NCBI GenBank assembly: GCA_963530515.1 | Contig: CAUSEC010000014.1 | Location: 62,001 to 126,000 of the forward strand | DNA from: CBFFRJ01 sp963530515 | GTDB taxonomy: Bacteria; Pseudomonadota; Gammaproteobacteria; Enterobacterales; Enterobacteriaceae | DNA: 64,000 nucleotides | Direction: 5' to 3' | Shown here: one piece after another, positions 17,305 to 27,067 of the stretch | Layout: each line of letters starts with the position of its first letter | How positions within the stretch are numbered: position 1 is the first letter of the stretch | Notes under the pieces: model-generated | Databases searched by the model: none | Seen by the model: only the letters and a program-made list of their open reading frames with translations | Told to the model about the DNA's origin: nothing | Position numbers and translations under genes: made by a program

Positions 17305-18477
17305 ATGAAGTTTGTTGATGAAGCGACAATCCTGGTCGTGGCAGGTGATGGTGGCAATGGTTGCGTTAGCTTCCGTCGCGAGAAATATATCCCGCATGGC
17401 GGCCCTGACGGCGGCGATGGTGGCGATGGCGGTGACGTCTGGCTGGAAGCTGACGAAAACCTGAATACCCTGATTGATTACCGTTTCGAAAAATCTTTCC
17501 GTGCTGAGCGTGGTCAGAACGGCCAGGGCCGTGACTGTACTGGTAAGCGCGGAAAAGACGTAACCGTCAAAGTTCCAATGGGAACGCGCGTCATCGATCA
17601 AGGTACCGGTGAGACCATGGGCGATATGACCAATCACGGTCAGCGTCTGATGGTCGCTAAAGGTGGCTGGCACGGTCTTGGCAACACGCGCTTCAAATCT
17701 TCTGTAAACCGTACACCGCGCCAGAAAACCATGGGTACGCCGGGCGATAAACGTGACTTGCAGCTTGAACTGATGCTGTTGGCCGATGTGGGTATGCTGG
17801 GTATGCCTAACGCCGGTAAATCGACCTTCATCCGTGCCGTCTCGGCTGCAAAGCCGAAGGTTGCTGATTATCCGTTTACCACCCTGGTGCCAAGCCTGGG
17901 TGTGGTACGTATGGACAACGAAAAGAGCTTTGTGGTTGCCGATATTCCTGGTTTGATTGAAGGCGCTGCAGAAGGTGCCGGGCTCGGTATTCGCTTCCTC
18001 AAACACCTTGAGCGTTGTCGTGTTCTGCTGCACCTGATCGACATTGATCCAATTGATGGTTCAGATCCCGTTGAAAATGCGCGGATCATCGTGGGTGAGC
18101 TGGAGAAATACAGCGAGCAACTTGCTGCTAAGCCTCGTTGGTTGGTTTTCAATAAAATCGACCTGATGGATAAAGAGACCGCACAAGCCAAAGCGAAAGA
18201 GATTGCCGATGCACTGGGTTGGGAAGGTGAGTTTTATTTAATCTCTGCTGCCAGCCATCAGGGCGTGAAAGATCTCTGCTGGGATGTGATGACCTTCATC
18301 ATCGAAAACCCAATCGAGAAAGCGCAGGAAGCGAAGCAACCCGAGAAAGTCGAGTTCATGTGGGATGACTACCACCGTCAGCAGCTCGAAGAAGCCGAGA
18401 TTGAAGAAGATGATCTGGATGACGATGACTGGGATGAAGACGATGAAGAAGGCGTCGAGTTTATCTACAAGCGCTAA
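17305..18477 (+). CDS. obgE: Obg-family GTPase ObgE/CgtA
   Basis: This 390-residue essential GTPase acts in 50S assembly, ppGpp response and chromosome segregation. The glycine-rich OBG fold covers about 1-158 (GGPDGGDGGDGGDVW). The G domain has G1 GMPNAGKST near 166, G3 DIPG, and G4 NKID near 283. The C-terminus is a highly acidic tail (EEDDLDDDDWDEDDEEG). It is the last gene of rplU-rpmA-yhbE-obgE. Confidence 0.98.
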   Translation: MKFVDEATILVVAGDGGNGCVSFRREKYIPHGGPDGGDGGDGGDVWLEADENLNTLIDYRFEKSFRAERGQNGQGRDCTGKRGKDVTVKVPMGTRVIDQGTGETMGDMTNHGQRLMVAKGGWHGLGNTRFKSSVNRTPRQKTMGTPGDKRDLQLELMLLADVGMLGMPNAGKSTFIRAVSAAKPKVADYPFTTLVPSLGVVRMDNEKSFVVADIPGLIEGAAEGAGLGIRFLKHLERCRVLLHLIDIDPIDGSDPVENARIIVGELEKYSEQLAAKPRWLVFNKIDLMDKETAQAKAKEIADALGWEGEFYLISAASHQGVKDLCWDVMTFIIENPIEKAQEAKQPEKVEFMWDDYHRQQLEEAEIEEDDLDDDDWDEDDEEGVEFIYKR

Positions 18478-18523
18478 TGTTTTCTTGATGATGCTGCGTT
18501 AAACCACGCAGGATTTCAGAATG

Positions 18524-18563
18524 AAAGCCGGGCAAGCAGCAGTGACTGCTACCCGGCTTTTTT
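18524..18563. terminator. bidirectional terminator between obgE and dacB
   Basis: The stem AAAGCCGGG/CCCGGCTTT with inner AGCAG/CTGCT is followed by TTT on the + strand and preceded by A-residues for the - strand. Confidence 0.85.
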
Positions 18564-18564
18564 A

Positions 18565-19998
<1,434 letters not shown>

Positions 19999-20116
19999 AA
20001 TCTCGCGCTAACAACCTGGAAACAAGCCGTCATACTACGGTGCATCGACCCGGAAAGTAAACGATGACCCATAGTGAACTTCCGGTTAAAATGCGTATCA
20101 AATTGAAAAATTGCCG

Positions 20117-20153
20117 CTGACCTGGAGCTTTGTCTCCGGGTCAGTTTTCTTTT
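20117..20153 (+). ncRNA. GraL-like leader RNA terminator upstream of greA
   Basis: An 11-bp stem, CTGACCTGGAG/CTCCGGGTCAG (one G-U pair, 6-nt loop), is followed by TTTTCTTTT, so it has the form of an intrinsic terminator inside the greA 5' leader, 94 nt before the greA start. In E. coli most greA transcripts end at an equivalent hairpin and produce the GraL RNA array. The span given is the terminator only, because the 5' end of the RNA cannot be fixed by eye. Confidence 0.65.
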
Positions 20154-20246
20154 GCTTCTGACCGGGGGCTATGTGCTTTTTCGGGTCAGACATAGCAACC
20201 GGGGCAGGATAATTGCTCCCTACAGGAATGTTTAAGAGGTATATAA

Positions 20247-20723
20247 ATGCAAGCTATTCCGATGACCTTACGCGGTGCAGAAAAACTTCGTGAAGAGCTG
20301 GACCATCTGAAGTCCGTGCGCCGCCCTGTAATCATTGCCGCTATTGCGGAAGCCCGTGAACATGGCGATCTGAAAGAAAATGCTGAATACCATGCAGCGC
20401 GTGAGCAGCAGGGTTTTTGTGAAGGTCGCATCAAAGACATCGAAGCGAAATTATCTAATGCTCAGGTCATTGATATTTCGAAAATTCCTAACAATGGTCG
20501 TGTCATTTTCGGCTCAACGGTAACGGTGCTCAATCTGGATAACGATGAAGAGCAAACCTATCGCATCGTGGGCGATGACGAAGCCGATTTTAAGCAGAAT
20601 CTGATCTCCGTGAACTCCCCTATTGCTCGCGGCCTGGTGGGTAAAGAGCAAGACGATGTCGTCAACATTCGTACCCCGGGTGGTGATGTCGAGTTTGAAA
20701 TCATCAACGTGGAATATTTGTAA
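20247..20723 (+). CDS. greA: transcription elongation factor GreA
   Basis: This 158-residue protein has an N-terminal coiled coil (about 1-75, with the tip acidic residues in EHGDLKENAEYHAA) and a C-terminal FKBP-like domain. It enters the RNA polymerase secondary channel and stimulates cleavage of backtracked RNA. An AAGAGG ribosome site precedes it. The long structured leader suggests control by premature termination. Confidence 0.98.
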   Translation: MQAIPMTLRGAEKLREELDHLKSVRRPVIIAAIAEAREHGDLKENAEYHAAREQQGFCEGRIKDIEAKLSNAQVIDISKIPNNGRVIFGSTVTVLNLDNDEEQTYRIVGDDEADFKQNLISVNSPIARGLVGKEQDDVVNIRTPGGDVEFEIINVEYL

Positions 20724-20766
20724 TTTCTTCGCAAATTCTGATTGTTGACGTATTGTAAAGAAAAGA

Positions 20767-20789
20767 AAAAGGCCGCACTGCGGCCTTTT
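20767..20789. terminator. terminator between greA and yhbY
   Basis: A 10-bp stem, AAAAGGCCGC/GCGGCCTTTT, has a 3-nt loop and flanking A and T runs, so it can serve both convergent genes. Confidence 0.9.
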
Positions 20790-20875
20790 AACAACTCAAT
20801 GAGCATGGCATTTTGCTCGTCTACTGGCGAAAACCCCTCGTTTTACACAGATTTTGTGTTCAATTAAGGATATCC

Positions 20876-21169
20876 TTAGCGCGGTAGCGAGATTTTGCGC
20901 TCTTTAGCAGGACGATAAAGCACCAGCGTTTTACCGATGACCTGTACATTACAGGCGCCGGTTTCGCGCACGATGGCTTCCACGATCAGGTTTTTAGTGT
21001 CTCTGTCTTCAGAGGCGATTTTCACCTTGATCAGCTCGTGGTGTTCCAGCGCTTGTTCAATCTCGGCAAGCACCCCTTCGGTCAAACCATTGTTGCCAAG
21101 CATCACTACAGGCTTGAGCGGATGTGCCAGACCTTTAAGGTGCTGTTTTTGTTTAGTACTCAGATTCAT
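20876..21169 (-). CDS. yhbY: RNA-binding CRM-domain protein YhbY
   Basis: This is a 97-residue single CRM domain protein associated with pre-50S ribosomes. The GxxG-like loop is VMLGNNGLTEGV. The open frame extends to 21208, but ATG 21169 gives the conserved MNLSTKQKQHLKGLAHPLKP start. It diverges from rlmE across 127 bp. Confidence 0.95.
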   Translation of the reverse strand: MNLSTKQKQHLKGLAHPLKPVVMLGNNGLTEGVLAEIEQALEHHELIKVKIASEDRDTKNLIVEAIVRETGACNVQVIGKTLVLYRPAKERKISLPR

Positions 21170-21296
21170 CGTATATTTTTGCTTACGTTGGGATTGAAAA
21201 CGGTTCATTCTACCGCCATCTCCCTTATATCGCCAAATAGCTGCGTAGAAATTTACGTCACAGGCAGGTAACGATGAACCAGGACGGAAATGTTAA

Positions 21297-21923
21297 ATGA
21301 CAGGTAAAAAGCGTTCTGCCAGCTCCAGCCGCTGGCTTCAGGAACACTTTAGCGATAAATATGTTCAACAGGCACAGAAAAAGGGGTTACGTTCCCGTGC
21401 CTGGTTTAAACTTGATGAAATACAGCAAAGTGACAAACTTTTTAAGCCGGGGATGACGGTTGTTGACCTCGGTGCGGCACCTGGCGGATGGTCCCAGTAT
21501 GCGGTTACGCAGATCGGCGGAACGGGCCGAATCATCGCGTGCGATCTTTTACCAATGGATCCCATCGTCGGTGTCGACTTCCTTCAGGGCGACTTTCGTG
21601 ATGAATTAGTGCTGAAAGCGTTACTTGATCGTGTAGGTGACAGTAAGGTCCAGGTTGTCATGTCAGATATGGCACCAAATATGTGCGGAACACCGGCGGT
21701 GGATATCCCCCGCGCCATGTATCTGGTGGAGCTAGCGTTAGAAATGTGTCGTGATGTACTAGCGCCTGGTGGTAGTTTTGTTGTGAAGGTGTTTCAGGGC
21801 GAAGGTTTCGAGGAGTATCTTAAGGAAATTCGCTCCCTGTTTGCGAAGGTTAAAATTCGTAAGCCGGACTCTTCCCGGGCCCGTTCCCGAGAAGTGTATA
21901 TTGTAGCGACCGGGCGAAAATGA
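21297..21923 (+). CDS. rlmE: 23S rRNA 2'-O-methyltransferase RlmE (FtsJ)
   Basis: This 208-residue methyltransferase modifies U2552 of 23S rRNA using SAM. The SAM-binding motif is VVDLGAAPGGWSQYA near residue 60. K38 (RAWFKLDEI), D124 (VVMSDMAPNMCG) and K164 (SFVVKVFQGEG) correspond to the catalytic set. The ATG lies in TTAAATGAC. It precedes ftsH by about 100 bp in the heat-shock rlmE-ftsH arrangement. Confidence 0.97.
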   Translation: MTGKKRSASSSRWLQEHFSDKYVQQAQKKGLRSRAWFKLDEIQQSDKLFKPGMTVVDLGAAPGGWSQYAVTQIGGTGRIIACDLLPMDPIVGVDFLQGDFRDELVLKALLDRVGDSKVQVVMSDMAPNMCGTPAVDIPRAMYLVELALEMCRDVLAPGGSFVVKVFQGEGFEEYLKEIRSLFAKVKIRKPDSSRARSREVYIVATGRK

Positions 21924-22025
21924 TAACCGGTAGATTTCAGGCGAAAGTTTGAATGAAACTGGATATAGAGTATCCTGACGCTGTTTTTAACACAGTTGTA
22001 ATATGAGGTTAATCCCTTGAGTGAC

Positions 22026-23957
22026 ATGGCGAAAAACCTAATACTCTGGCTGGTCATTGCCGTTGTGCTGATGTCAGTATTCCAGAGCTTTGGGCCCAGC
22101 GAGTCGAATGGCCGCAAGGTGGATTATTCTACCTTCCTGCAGGAGGTCAATCAGGACCAGGTTCGCGAAGCGCGTATCAACGGACGTGAGATCAACGTTA
22201 CCAAGAAAGATAGTAACCGTTACACGACTTACATCCCGGTGAACGATCCGAAACTGCTTGATAACCTTTTGACCAAAAACGTCAAAGTGGTTGGCGAGCC
22301 GCCGGAAGAACCTAGCCTGCTGGCTTCCATCTTTATTTCCTGGTTCCCGATGCTGTTGTTGATTGGGGTCTGGATATTCTTCATGCGCCAAATGCAGGGC
22401 GGGGGTGGCAAAGGTGCCATGTCGTTCGGCAAGAGCAAGGCGCGTATGCTCACTGAAGATCAGATCAAAACCACGTTTGCTGATGTCGCAGGTTGTGACG
22501 AAGCGAAAGAAGAGGTGGGTGAGCTGGTTGAATACCTGCGTGAGCCAAGCCGCTTCCAGAAGCTGGGTGGTAAAATCCCGAAAGGCGTTCTGATGGTCGG
22601 TCCTCCGGGTACCGGTAAAACCCTGCTGGCGAAAGCCATCGCGGGTGAAGCGAAAGTTCCATTCTTTACTATTTCCGGTTCTGACTTCGTTGAAATGTTC
22701 GTCGGCGTGGGTGCGTCTCGTGTACGCGACATGTTCGAGCAAGCTAAGAAAGCAGCACCGTGCATCATCTTCATCGATGAAATCGATGCCGTAGGCCGCC
22801 AGCGTGGAGCAGGTCTTGGCGGTGGTCACGATGAACGTGAGCAAACGCTGAACCAGATGCTGGTTGAAATGGATGGTTTCGAAGGTAACGAAGGAATCAT
22901 CGTTATCGCCGCAACTAACCGTCCGGACGTACTTGACCCTGCGCTGCTGCGTCCTGGTCGTTTCGACCGTCAGGTTGTGGTCGGTCTGCCGGATGTTCGC
23001 GGCCGTGAGCAAATCCTGAAAGTGCATATGCGCCGTGTACCGCTGTCTCCAGACATCGATGCTGCGATTATTGCACGTGGTACACCTGGCTTCTCTGGTG
23101 CAGATTTAGCGAACCTCGTCAACGAAGCGGCTCTGTTTGCTGCCCGTGGTAACAAACGTGTTGTTTCGATGGTTGAGTTCGAAAAAGCGAAAGACAAAAT
23201 CATGATGGGTGCGGAACGTCGCTCCATGGTGATGACGGAAGCGCAGAAAGAATCTACGGCTTACCATGAAGCAGGCCATGCGATCATTGGCCGTCTGGTA
23301 CCATCACACGATCCGGTTCACAAGGTAACGATTATCCCGCGCGGTCGTGCACTGGGTGTAACGTTCTTCCTGCCGGAAGGTGATGCAATCAGCGCGAGCC
23401 GCCAGAAACTTGAAAGTCAGATCTCTACGCTGTACGGCGGTCGTCTGGCTGAAGAGATTATCTACGGTGTTGATCAGGTCTCGACCGGTGCGTCTAACGA
23501 CATCAAAGTTGCGACAAATCTGGCGCGTAACATGGTGACCCAATGGGGCTACTCCGACAAACTCGGTCCGTTGCTGTACGCGGAAGAAGAGGGTGAAGTA
23601 TTCCTCGGGCGCAGTGTTGCAAAAGCGAAGCATATGTCCGATGAGACCGCGCGCATTATCGACCAGGAAGTAAAAGCGCTTATTGAGCGCAATTACGAGC
23701 GTGCTCGTACTATTCTGGGCGAAAACATGGACATTCTTCATGCGATGAAAGATGCGCTGATGAAGTATGAAACCATTGATGCACCGCAAATTGATGATCT
23801 GATGGCGCGTCGTGATGTACGTCCGCCAGCTGGCTGGGAAGATCCTGGCACAAGCAATTCTGACAGCAACGGTACCCCTCGTGCGCCACGTCCGGTTGAT
23901 GAACCGCGTACGCCGAATCCGGGCAATACCATGTCAGAACAGCTGGGTGATAAATAA
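22026..23957 (+). CDS. ftsH: ATP-dependent inner-membrane zinc metalloprotease FtsH
   Basis: This 643-residue hexameric AAA+ protease degrades LpxC, sigma-32 and misassembled membrane proteins. Two transmembrane segments lie near residues 5-22 and 98-120. Walker A GPPGTGKT is near 192, Walker B IIFIDEIDA, SRH region RPGRFDR, and the zinc site HEAGH near 414. ATG 22026 (MAKNLILWLV) is used, with a TTG at 22017 giving an alternative MSDMAKN start. A terminator follows. Confidence 0.98.
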   Translation: MAKNLILWLVIAVVLMSVFQSFGPSESNGRKVDYSTFLQEVNQDQVREARINGREINVTKKDSNRYTTYIPVNDPKLLDNLLTKNVKVVGEPPEEPSLLASIFISWFPMLLLIGVWIFFMRQMQGGGGKGAMSFGKSKARMLTEDQIKTTFADVAGCDEAKEEVGELVEYLREPSRFQKLGGKIPKGVLMVGPPGTGKTLLAKAIAGEAKVPFFTISGSDFVEMFVGVGASRVRDMFEQAKKAAPCIIFIDEIDAVGRQRGAGLGGGHDEREQTLNQMLVEMDGFEGNEGIIVIAATNRPDVLDPALLRPGRFDRQVVVGLPDVRGREQILKVHMRRVPLSPDIDAAIIARGTPGFSGADLANLVNEAALFAARGNKRVVSMVEFEKAKDKIMMGAERRSMVMTEAQKESTAYHEAGHAIIGRLVPSHDPVHKVTIIPRGRALGVTFFLPEGDAISASRQKLESQISTLYGGRLAEEIIYGVDQVSTGASNDIKVATNLARNMVTQWGYSDKLGPLLYAEEEGEVFLGRSVAKAKHMSDETARIIDQEVKALIERNYERARTILGENMDILHAMKDALMKYETIDAPQIDDLMARRDVRPPAGWEDPGTSNSDSNGTPRAPRPVDEPRTPNPGNTMSEQLGDK

Positions 23958-23990
23958 GTTACCCGCTGTTGATGATCGGTTCTTCTGATG

Positions 23991-24026
23991 AAACCCCGGG
24001 GCTTATGCTCCGGGGTTTTTCTTTTT
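23991..24026 (+). terminator. terminator after ftsH
   Basis: The stem AAACCCCGG/CCGGGGTTT has a 10-nt loop and is followed by TTCTTTTTT. Confidence 0.85.
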
Positions 24027-24053
24027 TGACTCACCATAAAACCAGGTTCAACC

Positions 24054-24902
24054 ATGAAACTTCATGCCCAGGGCAGCACCCTCGATCTTTCCCATCCGCA
24101 CGTGATGGGGATCCTGAACGTCACGCCGGACTCTTTTTCTGATGGCGGAACGCACAACACGCTGATTGAGGCGGTGAAACACGCTAATTTGATGATCAAT
24201 GCAGGCGCTACGATTGTTGATATTGGCGGTGAATCTACCCGACCTGGAGCAGCAGAAGTGAGTGTTGAAGAGGAGTTGGCGCGGGTTATTCCTGTTGTTG
24301 AGGCCATTGCTCAACGTTTTGAAGTCTGGATTTCCGTCGATACCTCTAAGCCTGAAGTGATCAAAGAGTCGGCAAGAGTGGGCGCGCATATCATTAATGA
24401 TATTCGTTCGTTGTCTGAACCTGGTGCGCTGGAAGCTGCGGCACAGACGGGTTTGCCGGTATGCTTGATGCACATGCAAGGTGAGCCTAAAACGATGCAG
24501 GAAGCCCCTCGCTATGCTGATGTGTTTGCCGATGTAAACCGCTACTTTATTGACCAGATTGCTCGATGTGAGCGGTCAGGCATCTCAAAAGATAAATTGT
24601 TGCTCGACCCGGGATTTGGTTTCGGTAAGAATCTCTCCCACAACTATGCGCTGCTCGCCCGTCTGGCTGAATTCCATCATTTTGACCTGCCGCTTCTTGT
24701 GGGCATGTCTCGTAAAACAATGGTCGGTCAGTTGCTGAATGTCGGACCGACGGAGAGATTAAACGGTAGCCTGGCGTGTGCGGTCATTGCGGCGATGCAG
24801 GGTGCGCATATTATTCGGGTTCATGATGTGAAAGAGACGGTAGAAGCCATGCGGGTGGTTGAAGCCACATTGTCAGCGAAGGAAAAAAAACGCTATGAGT
24901 AA
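24054..24902 (+). CDS. folP: dihydropteroate synthase FolP
   Basis: This 282-residue TIM-barrel enzyme condenses p-aminobenzoate with dihydropterin pyrophosphate and is the sulfonamide target. The family signatures GILNVTPDSFSDGG (near 16-30) and GGESTRPGA (near 60) are intact. The last 8 bp overlap the start of glmM. Confidence 0.97.
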   Translation: MKLHAQGSTLDLSHPHVMGILNVTPDSFSDGGTHNTLIEAVKHANLMINAGATIVDIGGESTRPGAAEVSVEEELARVIPVVEAIAQRFEVWISVDTSKPEVIKESARVGAHIINDIRSLSEPGALEAAAQTGLPVCLMHMQGEPKTMQEAPRYADVFADVNRYFIDQIARCERSGISKDKLLLDPGFGFGKNLSHNYALLARLAEFHHFDLPLLVGMSRKTMVGQLLNVGPTERLNGSLACAVIAAMQGAHIIRVHDVKETVEAMRVVEATLSAKEKKRYE

Positions 24903-26232
24903 TCGCAAATATTTTGGTACCGATGGCATTCGCGGTCGTGTGGGTGATGCACCTATCACACCTGATTTTGTTTTAAAACTGGGCTGGGCTGCGGGTAAGG
25001 TACTGGCGCGCCATGGTTCACGTAAAATCATCATTGGTAAAGATACCCGTATTTCAGGTTACATGCTTGAATCGGCATTAGAGGCGGGGCTTGCAGCTGC
25101 GGGACTTTCTGCTTCCTTTACCGGTCCGATGCCAACGCCTGCTGTTGCCTACCTGACCCGTACATTCCGTGCCGAAGCCGGAATCGTCATTTCAGCCTCT
25201 CATAACCCTTTTTATGATAACGGCATCAAATTCTTCTCCATCGACGGCACTAAACTGCCAGATGCCGTAGAAGAAGCCATTGAAGCCGAGATGGAAAAAG
25301 AGCTCACCTGCGTTGACTCGGCGGAGCTGGGGAAAGCCAGCCGTATCGTTGATGCTGCTGGCCGTTACATCGAGTTTTGCAAAGCCACTTTCCCTAATGA
25401 GTTGAGCCTCAACGCACTGAAAATTGTGGTCGATTGTGCAAACGGCGCCACCTACCATATTGCGCCAAGCGTGTTTCGTGAGCTTGGGGCGAAGGTTATC
25501 GCGATGGGTTGCGAGCCTGATGGCGTCAACATTAACGAACAGGTTGGTGCGACCGATGTGCGTGCATTGCAGGCGCGTGTGGTTGCAGAGAAAGCGGACC
25601 TGGGGATTGCCTTTGATGGTGATGGTGACCGCGTGATCATGGTCGATCATGAGGGTAATAAGGTTGATGGTGACCAGATACTCTACATCATTGCGCGTGA
25701 GGGTTTGCGTCAGGGGCAACTGCGCGGCGGTGCTGTGGGTACGCTAATGAGCAACATGGGGCTGGAACTGGCGTTAAAACAGCTAGGTATTCCTTTCACA
25801 CGCGCAAAAGTTGGCGACCGTTACGTGATGGAAAAAATGCAGGAGAAAGGCTGGCGCATTGGGGCTGAAAACTCCGGGCACGTCATTCTGCTTGATAAAA
25901 CCACCACCGGTGATGGCATTGTGGCCGGATTACAGGTTGTGGCAGCAATGGTGCGCAACCATATGACGCTTCACGATCTTTGCAGTGGAATGAAGATGTT
26001 CCCGCAGGTATTGGTGAACGTGCATTACACCGCTGGCAGCGGAGATCCTCTGGAAGAGGAATCCGTTAAAACTGTGATGGCAGAGGTTGAATCAGCGCTG
26101 GGTAATCGTGGTCGTGTGCTGCTCCGCAAGTCCGGCACCGAGCCGCTCATTCGCGTCATGGTTGAAGGCGAAGACGAAGCGCAGGTTGTGGATTTTGCCA
26201 ACCGGATTGCCGATGCTGTTAAAGCTGTTTAA
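24895..26232 (+). CDS. glmM: phosphoglucosamine mutase GlmM
   Basis: This 445-residue enzyme converts glucosamine-6-P to glucosamine-1-P on the way to UDP-GlcNAc. The phosphoserine is S102 in VISASHNP, the metal-binding loop is DGDGDR near 241, and the phosphate-binding loop is RKSGTEPLIRVM near the C-terminus. ATG 24895 within the folP end gives MSNRKYFGTDGIRG. With murA it supplies peptidoglycan precursors. Confidence 0.98.
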   Translation: MSNRKYFGTDGIRGRVGDAPITPDFVLKLGWAAGKVLARHGSRKIIIGKDTRISGYMLESALEAGLAAAGLSASFTGPMPTPAVAYLTRTFRAEAGIVISASHNPFYDNGIKFFSIDGTKLPDAVEEAIEAEMEKELTCVDSAELGKASRIVDAAGRYIEFCKATFPNELSLNALKIVVDCANGATYHIAPSVFRELGAKVIAMGCEPDGVNINEQVGATDVRALQARVVAEKADLGIAFDGDGDRVIMVDHEGNKVDGDQILYIIAREGLRQGQLRGGAVGTLMSNMGLELALKQLGIPFTRAKVGDRYVMEKMQEKGWRIGAENSGHVILLDKTTTGDGIVAGLQVVAAMVRNHMTLHDLCSGMKMFPQVLVNVHYTAGSGDPLEEESVKTVMAEVESALGNRGRVLLRKSGTEPLIRVMVEGEDEAQVVDFANRIADAVKAV

Positions 26233-26248
26233 TGATTGTTAAGTGTTT

Positions 26249-26274
26249 AAAAAGGCGGCATTTGCCGCCTTTTT
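26249..26274 (+). terminator. terminator after folP-glmM
   Basis: The stem AAAAAGGCGGC/GCCGCCTTTTT has a 4-nt loop, with the T-run forming part of the stem. Confidence 0.88.
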
Positions 26275-26294
26275 AATGTCCGGCAATCGTGTTT

Positions 26295-26323
26295 TTGCTG
26301 TTTTTTTCCGCACTTGATACAAT
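26295..26323 (+). promoter_or_regulatory. candidate sigma-70 promoter of secG-leuU
   Basis: TTGCTG (26295-26300) and TACAAT (26318-26323) are 17 bp apart. It sits after the glmM terminator and about 137 bp ahead of secG. Confidence 0.6.
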
Positions 26324-26459
26324 GCGCTTAAATTGCCCTTGCGAAGGTCATTCGCTTTGGTTAGTATTCACACCCGCTTCTAGTGGGAAACGCTAACAGC
26401 CCCGCTTTAATTGGTTTGAAGCATTGAGATGCGGCAACACCGCAAGGAACAGGTTGATT

Positions 26460-26792
26460 ATGTACGAAGCTCTTTTAGTTATTTTCCTTATTGTTGCGAT
26501 TAGCCTGGTTGGCATGATCATGCTGCAACAAGGTAAAGGCGCTGATATGGGAGCCTCATTCGGTGCAGGCGCTTCTGGTACGCTGTTTGGTTCAAGTGGT
26601 TCTGGTAACTTCATGACCCGCACGACAGGTATTCTGGGCACCCTGTTCTTCATCATCAGCCTGGTGTTGGGTAACATCAATACCAACAAAACCAATAAAG
26701 GAAGTGAATGGGAAACGTTGAATGCGCCGGTTAAAACCGAGCAAACTCAGCCAGCAGCTCCGGTACAACCGAGCAGCGATATCCCTAAATAA
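26460..26792 (+). CDS. secG: preprotein translocase subunit SecG
   Basis: This 110-residue protein has two transmembrane helices (about 3-22 and 53-72) joined by a conserved glycine-rich loop (GADMGASFGAGASGTLFG). It is an auxiliary subunit of SecYEG. ATG 26460 (MYEALLVIFLI) is preceded by AAGGAACAGG and matches the known start. The tRNA gene leuU follows after 11 bp and is probably cotranscribed. Confidence 0.97.
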   Translation: MYEALLVIFLIVAISLVGMIMLQQGKGADMGASFGAGASGTLFGSSGSGNFMTRTTGILGTLFFIISLVLGNINTNKTNKGSEWETLNAPVKTEQTQPAAPVQPSSDIPK

Positions 26793-26803
26793 GAAGTAGT
26801 CGT

Positions 26804-26890
26804 GCTGAGGTGGTGGAATTGGTAGACACGCTACCTTGAGGTGGTAGTGCCCTAACGGGCTTGTGGGTTCGAGTCCCATCCTCAGTACCA
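26804..26890 (+). tRNA. leuU: tRNA-Leu (anticodon GAG)
   Basis: This 87-nt class II tRNA has an acceptor stem GCTGAGG paired with CCTCAGT, a D-loop with GGTAGA, and the anticodon arm CTACC-TTGAGGT-GGTAG with GAG as anticodon. A long variable arm (TGCCC...GGGCT), the T-loop GGTTCGAGTCC and an encoded CCA end follow. The order secG-leuU is the same as in E. coli. Confidence 0.97.
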
Positions 26891-26901
26891 ATATTCCGAA
26901 G

Positions 26902-26929
26902 AAAAGACGCTGCAAAGCGTCTTTTTTTT
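26902..26929 (+). terminator. terminator after leuU
   Basis: The stem AAAAGACGC/GCGTCTTTT has a 6-nt loop and is followed by further T residues. Confidence 0.88.
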
Positions 26930-27024
26930 CGTCTGTATCTTTATGTTCTGGCTGTTCACACAACAGGCACTCTGCTCTGAGGCGAGATGCATACCAGATG
27001 ACGAAAGAGAAACGACAGCCATTA

Positions 27025-27050
27025 AAAAAGGCACCCTAAGGTGCCTTTTT
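27025..27050 (-). terminator. terminator after argG
   Basis: The stem AAAAAGGCACC/GGTGCCTTTTT with a 4-nt loop lies 17 bp after the argG stop on the - strand. Flanking A and T runs allow function in both directions. Confidence 0.88.
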
Positions 27051-27067
27051 GCATATCTTTGCAGCGA

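Noticed and set aside
22017..22025. TTG start for ftsH three codons upstream
   Set aside because: The ATG at 22026 gives the N-terminus established for E. coli FtsH. The TTG form is kept only as an alternative.
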